From positions 9,245,501-9,309,500 of the forward strand of contig CM072339.1 in the NCBI GenBank assembly GCA_036874045.1: a stretch of DNA of 64,000 nt, read 5' to 3'. The notes beneath the pieces were generated by a model. The model saw only the letters and a list, made by a program, of their open reading frames with translations. It had not been told where the DNA came from and made no database searches. The position numbers were made by a program, and so were the translations under genes. This DNA is from Cymodocea nodosa (Eukaryota; Streptophyta; Magnoliopsida; Alismatales; Cymodoceaceae). The number at the start of each line of letters is the position of its first letter. Positions within the stretch are counted from its first letter, which is position 1. Shown here in pieces: positions 58,066 to 64,000 of the stretch.

Positions 58066-59766
58066 TGTAGGATCGTATGGCTATACAAGAAGGGGGTGAA
58101 TTGTGTTTTTCAACTTCTTCCGATTATAATTGAAACTTTAATACTTAAAAACAATTCGAGACACTATTTTCATAAAATCATTTTTATTCAAGGTTTCAAT
58201 TACAATATACAATTCAATTCTCAAAAATTATAGATGCAATTATATATCGATACTATGTTTCATCTATACAATTTCATAACTACAAATAGAGAAAACTAAT
58301 TTGCGGAATTTAAAACATTTCTCCATGTTTGAGATCTTTCTTCTTCTTCTTCTTCTTCTTCTTTCTTCTTTAGCAATTCTTCAATGACGAATATCTAGTC
58401 TTTTTATGCTTCACTGAATTTTCTTTTCTTTGATACTTCAAATCTTTAGTGACATAAATCTTACCTTTTTATGCTTCATTGAACTTTCTTCCACCTGAGA
58501 GCTTTTCCCCGAAGAGGTGTTTTTGATCCCTGAAAAGATTTTTTGTTTGATGTATAGGGATAATTTGATCAACGAGAACTCTATGCCTTTTATACTGTAT
58601 CTTCATTTCATGCATATCCTCCATGTTTAATCACTACCAGTTTTCCACTTCTTCACGTCTTTTCTTTTTCCTTCATCGAAACACACACGTTCTGACCCAC
58701 GTTTACATTTCAAATTTTCTTTAATCATCAATCTTAGATCTCTGAAAAATTTCCTGCAAAATAAACTCTCTTCGAAAATTTTTCATCAAGTGTAATAAAA
58801 AGTCATTACTTTAATGTTAACTAAACAAGTAACACAAGTAGATATTAACTTAACGTTTCTAACTTAACGAGTTCCTCATGTGTCATTTCACGTGACAAGT
58901 AATGTAGCTAACTTAACAAACTAAGTCTATGGTGTTACGCTAACTCAACGAACCATCTCCGTTGTGTTACGATAACTCAATGAACCAGTAATAAACAAAT
59001 CTTTTTCATAATAAGAATTTTACTACGTGCAAAAATAACAACTTAAGTTTTATAACGCTAACCTAACGTGTTGCCTTAGTGTTCAATATAGCAACTCAAC
59101 GTGTTTAGTTATGCTAACTTAACGAGTTAAACATGAGCACCTCACGTGATACAATATAACATTCGTAACTTATAATTTCACCACGTGTATAACACTAACT
59201 TAACGAGTTCTGACATGACCTCTATACAAATAACACTCTAACTTAATTAGTTGTCTAAGCATGCACTATTCATGATATAGAAGATATAACTTTAAAACAT
59301 ATCATGCTATTCAATAAAAACACACGTTAACTTAACATTTAGTTAAATGAGAAATTAATGTAATTTTAGATCTAATACAGACAAGTATTTATGTCAGTAA
59401 GCTTTTTCTGTATTAATTGATGATTTTCATTTCTTTTCACAAGCAATAGTAATTGAGCAAATATGATTATTTTCATTCAGCACACATCATCAAAACAAAA
59501 ATACTCAACATATACCATAGTTTGAAATCGATTGACTAAAAGAATACTTTCATCCTATATTTCTAGTAGCCATAATTGCTACCTTCGAACATAGGAGGAC
59601 GATTAGTGGTCTGTCCCTCAGTCATAACTAAGATTTCAGTATTATCCATTTTAAATAGATGATCTTGAGTAAATGATAGGAAAAACTGATTCCTAAATAG
59701 AGAAATGAAAGCTCTTAATTAAGTTCTTTTCATTTAGCACACATCATCAAAACAAAATACTCAACA
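58066..59766 (-). repeat. 5' LTR of element I, carrying a foreign insert near its start
   Basis: L1 LTR with the usual TATA word (58594-58586), two leader units (58378-58490), a CTT microsatellite (about 58338-58363) and the AACTTAACGAGTT array. The true outer end is 59766 (TSD follows). A second TGTTGAG-type start lies at 59510; the ~217 bp between is foreign gag sequence, so the first ~39 bp of the LTR are present twice. Confidence 0.88.
59511..59727 (-). pseudogene. Foreign copia gag 5' end inside the 5' LTR of I
   Basis: The minus strand reads a leader, then ATG near 59650 and MTEGQTTNRPPMFEGSNYGY, a TAG in place of Trp, and KYRMKVFF, a copia Gag N-terminus of a family other than L1. It sits between two copies of the LTR start. 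Probably a template switch or internal insertion. Confidence 0.75.
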
Positions 59767-59771
59767 ATTAT
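59767..59771 (+). other. Target-site duplication of element I, right copy
   Basis: ATTAT directly after CAACA, identical to 50444-50448. Confidence 0.9.
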
Positions 59772-60250
59772 GCACATGTTGAATTTCATTACTTTATAAT
59801 GTCTCAGTTGAAACTCAAATAGTTATGTTTAACTCTTCAACTTTCACACCTATCCATTCTAGAAACTCGAACAGTTAACTTAATATTATTATATTTTTTT
59901 AAAAGACTTAATCTCTGACAATAACTATTCATGTTTGTCGTATAGTTATGTGCTTTACTGCTCACAAAACTCAAATAGTTATTATAAGTCTTCGAGTTTT
60001 CTCACTTTTCACTTAGCTAGAAGTTATTTTCTTTGCACGAACAGTAACGCTAAGTATTCTGCTTTTGTCGGTTGTAAAATGCGTACAGTTATTGTAAGTG
60101 TAGGATCATACATTAATTAACCATATACAGGTGAACTGGTATGATATTTTATTCTTATCCATGACATTTACGCATGTTTAAAAATGTCTTTTTGAACGAT
60201 ATATACTTAGTAAGTTTTTATTCCTTATATTTTATTTACTTTTTTATAAT
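59772..60250 (+). other. LTR remnant and noncoding sequence before K
   Basis: The first ~30 bp continue LTR piece P. The rest holds AACTCGAACAGTTAAC (59875) and similar words, complementary to TAACTGTTCGAGTT in LTR K, and no coding frame. It is probably the 3' noncoding end of the element whose 3' LTR is K. Confidence 0.5.
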
Positions 60251-60251
60251 G

Positions 60252-60316
60252 CCAAAAAGGGGGAGAAGATAGATTATTTGACTTATTAGGTTTTGACATC
60301 ATCAAAAAGGGGGAGA
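60252..60316 (+). other. Doubled polypurine tract before LTR K
   Basis: CAAAAAGGGGGAGAAG near 60253-60268 and AAAAAGGGGGAGAT at 60304-60317, the second abutting TGTTAGG. The doubling matches G and D. Confidence 0.8.
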
Positions 60317-60317
60317 T

Positions 60318-61715
60318 TGTTAGGAATTTTGTTTTGATGATAAATGCTTTATTAAAGTTTATAAATAAGTCTAAATAATATTCTCTTAGTATAATAGTCA
60401 TGTAATTAAATGTTGACAAGTTATCGGAAAGTTTCATTTTTATTTCGAATAATTAACTTCCAGATAGTTAAAGTTTTTAGATAGTTAAAGTTTTCGGATA
60501 GTTAGATTTTCAGATAGTTAAACTTTCGAATAGTTAACGTTTCGATTTAGTCAAAGAGTTATGTTAAAAACTCGTATAGTTAAGTTATCTATACGTGTGA
60601 TTTTAATGTTTTAAGTTGTCACGTGTTTTCCATGTGCATTCGTTAATGAAAATCGAAGAGTTAGATAACTGTTCGAGTTTTTATACACATAGATAGATAA
60701 CTGTTCGAGTTTATGTTAAAAACTCGTATAGTTAAGTTATCTACACATGTGTTTTTAATGTTTTAAGTTGTCACGTGTTTTCCATGTGCGTTCAGTAATG
60801 AAAATCGAAGAGTTAGATAAATGTTCGAGTTTTTATACGCATGGATAGATAACTGTTCGAGTTTTATAAAAGGACTAATGAACAGATAAGTTTTCTGTGT
60901 TTAGTCACGTGTTTTGCAGGTGCAAAAACTCAAAAAATTACAAATAAGTGTTTGAGTTTTACAGGACTTAAAGGATAAGTGTTCGACTAAAATGAAGACT
61001 TAGAAGATATTCTACAAAAACTCCAAGAAGATAAAGTTTCAGTGAGTCTATGAGTGGAGATCATGGAAATTCAAAATGATAGTGGAGAGAAAGTGGAAAT
61101 TCAAAAAGGTAGTAATTTGAATTAAAGAAAAAATTAGTACGTGGATTATGGATTGTGGATTAAGTGGATGAACGTGCTGAAGGTGTAGTGAGAGTTCGAC
61201 TACTAATAGAGAGTACAAGCTACATTACAATGAGGATCCCCAATCTCAAAAACTAAGTCTGAATATTCAATTTGGATCCCAAACTGAAAAATCAAGTATG
61301 AATATTCATATCTAGAAAAATTCTCTAACATTAGAAGAAGTTCAAAATTCCAAGCAATTTTAGAAAAGGAGCTGCAAACGCAAGAAGTCTAGAAATTCAA
61401 CAACTAGAGAAGAAGAGATATAGAAGCTGAGCAAAAAGAAGGAAAGGAACTACGTGCATAAAGATCAGGTTTTATACAATTCGAAATTAGTTTTGAATAA
61501 GGACTTCATTTTCTATTTGAATTGTATATCGGACATTACTGTATCAAAACCACCAAGAAGAGAATTGAGCTAAAAAGATATTGTAAATTCTTTCTTTAAA
61601 TTTTATAAAGAACAGAATTTTATTTACGAGTGTTTTGTACTCTTGTTTTATCCACTAGTAATTTTAATTACTAAAGACATAATTCACCTCCCTCTTGTAA
61701 TACAATGATCCTACA
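60318..61715 (+). repeat. 3' LTR K of another Sirevirus-like family
   Basis: TGTTAGGAATTTTG ... GATCCTACA (61715; ACA at 61718 is an alternative end), about 1.4 kb. Has TATAAAAGG at 60865-60873, the inner box AATTCACCTCCCTCTTG near 61681 and a 152-bp tandem duplication. Not followed by a primer site, so it is a 3' LTR. Its start resembles L1 (TTTTGTTTTGATGAT) but the middle differs. Confidence 0.8.
60561..60865 (+). repeat. 152-bp tandem duplication in LTR K
   Basis: Two copies (60561-60712 and 60713-60864), each starting ATGTTAAAAACTCG and containing TGTCACGTGTTTTCCATGTG and GATAACTGTTCGAGTTT. It lies directly upstream of the TATA box, so it doubles the presumed promoter-proximal region. 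The copies differ at a few bases. Confidence 0.85.
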
Positions 61716-61796
61716 ACATGTCTCACTAGTTTTATGGTAAAAAGAAATTTTCGGAGACTTAGAAAACTTAACTATCCAATACTTAAACTATTTTCG

Positions 61797-62757
61797 GTGA
61801 GTTATCTGTAACACAATGAAGCTAGTTCATTGAGTTAGTGTAATACCACATACTTAGTTCGGTGAGTTAGCTACAATACTTGTCATGTGAATTGGCACAT
61901 GAGGAACTCGTTAAGTTAGAAACGTTAAGTTATATATCTACTCGTTTAGTTAGCATTAAAGTAACGACTTCCTATTACACTTGATGAAAAATTTTGGACA
62001 AGAAAGTTTATTTTGCAGAAAATTTTTCAAAGATCTAGGATTGATGATTAAAGAAAATTTGAAATGTAAACGTGGGTCAGAACGTGTGTATTTCGATGAA
62101 GGAAAAAGAGAAGACATGAAGAAGTGAAAAACTAGTAGTGATTAAAAGTGGAGGATATGCATGAAATGAAGATACAGTATAAAAGGCATAGAATTCTCGT
62201 TGATCAAATTATCCCTACATACCAAACGAAATATATTTTCATGGATCAAAAACACCTTTCAGGAAAAAGCTCTTAGATGGAAGAAAATTCAGTGAAGCAA
62301 AAAATGTCAGATTTATGTCACTGAAGATTTGAAGTATCAAATGGAAGAAAATTCAATGAAGTAAAAAAGGTCAGATTTATGTTACTAAAGATCTAAAGTA
62401 TCAGAAGAAAGTAAATTCGGTGAAGCAGAGAAAGTCAGATATTCGTCACTAAAGAATTACTGAAGGAGAAAAAGAAGAATAAGAAAGATCTCAAATAGAG
62501 AGAAATGTTTTAAATTTCACAAATTAGTTTTCTTTGTTTGTAGTTATGAAATTGAATAGATGAAACATGGTATCGTTATATAATTGCATCTACAATTTCT
62601 GAGGAGAATTGAATTGTATATTGTAATTGAAACCTTGAATAAAATGATTTTATGAAAATAGTGTCTCGACTTGTTTTTAATTTTGAAGTTTCAATTATAA
62701 TCAAAAATGTTGAAAAACACAATTCACCCCACTCTTGTTTAGCCATACGATCCTACA
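61797..62757 (+). repeat. L1 LTR fragment M, plus strand
   Basis: Matches G LTR from about 24417 to its end, ending GATCCTACA at 62757. Has the TATA word (62178-62186) and three leader stem-loop units (62288-62450). No primer site follows; the next bases are unrelated. Confidence 0.85.
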
Positions 62758-63217
62758 CTTTTGAATCAAGTATATTTTCTGTTATCTAAGATTATTGAAG
62801 TATGAATCTAGATTAGACTATTGAAGTTGTTTATTTGAGATACAATTCATTATTCTACTTGTTTTAATCATATTGAGTTGGATTGTATTTTGATTCGTAT
62901 GTAGTTGAAATTTATTCTGAAAAACATATTGGGAAAATTCAAGATAACAAATATTTGAAAAGAAAAAAGATGATAATATAATTACCACCTATGTGATGCT
63001 AATATATTTTGTATGTAATTTACATATGTTTTAAATATATTTGTAAGTTGAAGAGGAGAAAACAATGTTAAAATAGATTACTAGAAATACAGAATATCTT
63101 TATAGTAATCTAATTTATGTATTCTGAAGAAAAAAAAATGAAGAATTAATTCTAACACTTTAGAAAGACCAACAAGTTAGATCTTAGTTTGCTAAAGGAC
63201 TAAAAACATTTAAGTAT
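62758..63217 (+). other. Noncoding sequence between M and the Athila-type 3' LTR
   Basis: The part 62816-63070 resembles the pre-ORF3 noncoding region of G and I (TTATTTGAGATACA, GATTCGTATG, ATATATTTGTA). The last ~60 bp (GCTAAAGGACTAAAAACATTTAAG) resemble the 3' end of Athila elements. No coding frame. Confidence 0.6.
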
Positions 63218-64000
63218 GGGGGAAGTGTTTAGAATGAAAAAGTGCATAATATTAATGGCTAAATGCATAATATTTAACTAATCATATTAGAATTAAGCCA
63301 TTTACTTAATGGTTAAGTAAATAATGGTTATAATTGCACTATTTTATGCTTTAATGAAAGAATCTGTATAATTTCTAGGAATTAGCATTAATTAAGTATA
63401 TTTTCTGAACTGCCGATAAATTATAGGTTTTTAATTCTTAAGTATCCAAATTTTCTGTTATTTTGGAGAGTTATGTTTAATGTACCAAACAGTTATGTTT
63501 TAAACGCTAATAGAATATTTTATTATTTTCTGAAGTACACGTGTTGAAACCGTAATGCATGACTTAAGTGAATTTTCGGTAAGTTATGTGGTAACTATTC
63601 GAAATATATCTAAGCATCGAATAGTTAAGGTTTGTAAGTATCCAAAATATCTGAAATAGTTAAGTTATAATTATGCACGTGTTGAATTTAAATGCTTTAT
63701 TATGTCACGTAAACTGCACATGTATAACTCGTTAAGTTAGCATAACTGTACGCGTAGAGTTATTTGAATATACACTAAGGTAACACGTGTTAGTAGCATA
63801 TAAGTTATTTCTTTATTGCATATGTTTTATAGATGAATCAATGAAGTAAGTCCATTGAGTTAGCTGTAACTCCATGGACCAGTTATTTTCTAATATGCCA
63901 CTATAGTAGTTGCAGAAATAGGAAATTCGAAGGAAGACCACGATTGCACGTATCACGTAGGAATTCAATTTTGGAATGGAGAAGAAATCACCATCGTTGA
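63218..64000 (+). repeat. Purine tract and start of an Athila-type 3' LTR
   Basis: GGGGGAAG (63218-63225) then TGTTTAGAATG, the same LTR start as H at 20647, with clear similarity throughout (including the 63561-63604 module) but many differences and indels. It runs off the window. It could be the 3' LTR of H itself or of a related copy. Confidence 0.75.

Larger units (their letters stand above)
50449..59766 (-). mobile_element. Sirevirus L1-family element I with intact target duplication
   Basis: 9.3-kb element: 5' LTR (59766-58066), primer site, gag, protease and pre-integrase, a deletion of the integrase core, RT and RNase H, ORF3, then a 3' LTR lacking its first part. Outer ends are TG/CA and flanked by ATTAT. 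The deletions leave it non-autonomous, but it holds the longest ORF3 copy in the window. Confidence 0.92.

Noticed and set aside
1-64000. tRNA or rRNA genes
   Set aside because: Only short tRNA-complementary primer sites were seen; no cloverleaf or rRNA core sequence was recognised.

Overview
The window is strongly AT-rich plant nuclear DNA, probably repeat-dense or pericentromeric sequence of a flowering plant. Nearly all of it is nested, decayed LTR retrotransposons. The only host-like gene is an F-box pseudogene near 20.36-20.65 kb. No rRNA, tRNA, CRISPR array or bacterial-type operon was seen. The assignment rests on Ty1/copia Gag-Pol proteins, initiator-Met-tRNA primer-binding sites (TGGTATCAGAG), Athila/Tat-like LTR ends with a tRNA-Asp-like primer site, purine tracts, and one perfect 5-bp target-site duplication.

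Layout. 1-6267: Sirevirus-like copia element A (minus strand), apparently inserted in the integrase region of element B (minus, 6268-10262). 10263-11198: no recognised gene. 11199-~19900: element F (minus), the best preserved copia copy, whose 5' LTR is split by an Athila/Tat-like LTR, N (16391-18557). ~20357-20646: F-box pseudogene cut by Athila-like element H (5' LTR 20647-22650, gag-protease to 23779). 23780-30790: Sirevirus G (plus), inserted in H's protease. 30789-32795: 5' end of Sirevirus E, head-to-head with G. 32796-35881: Athila-like 5' end O (minus). 35882-46551: Sirevirus D (minus), carrying nested Tork/TNT1-like element C (~37591-41667). 46552-49030: partly duplicated copia fragment J (plus). 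50105-50448: Athila-type LTR piece P, split by Sirevirus I (50449-59766, TSD ATTAT). 60318-61715: LTR K with doubled purine tracts. 61797-62757: Sirevirus LTR piece M. 63226-64000: start of an Athila-type 3' LTR, possibly the other end of H.

How the genes work together. An intact element of this kind makes Gag (UBN2-type capsid, CCHC knuckle, acidic Ser/Glu stretch, coiled coil) and Pol (aspartic protease, integrase, reverse transcriptase, RNase H), which package, copy and integrate the element RNA. The main Sirevirus family here (called L1: G, E, B, D, I, M) has three more traits: a UAA stop between gag and pol, a roughly 750-codon third ORF between pol and the 3' LTR, and duplicated polypurine tracts. 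Every copy is broken by stops, frameshifts, deletions or nested insertions. Many stops look like CAG-to-TAG transitions, as expected from deamination of methylated cytosine at CHG sites.

The signals most worth a second look are: a palindromic LTR module shared by Sirevirus, Tork and Athila-type elements; a tandem stem-loop array downstream of the TATA box in L1 LTRs; and the third ORF, seen in three copies.
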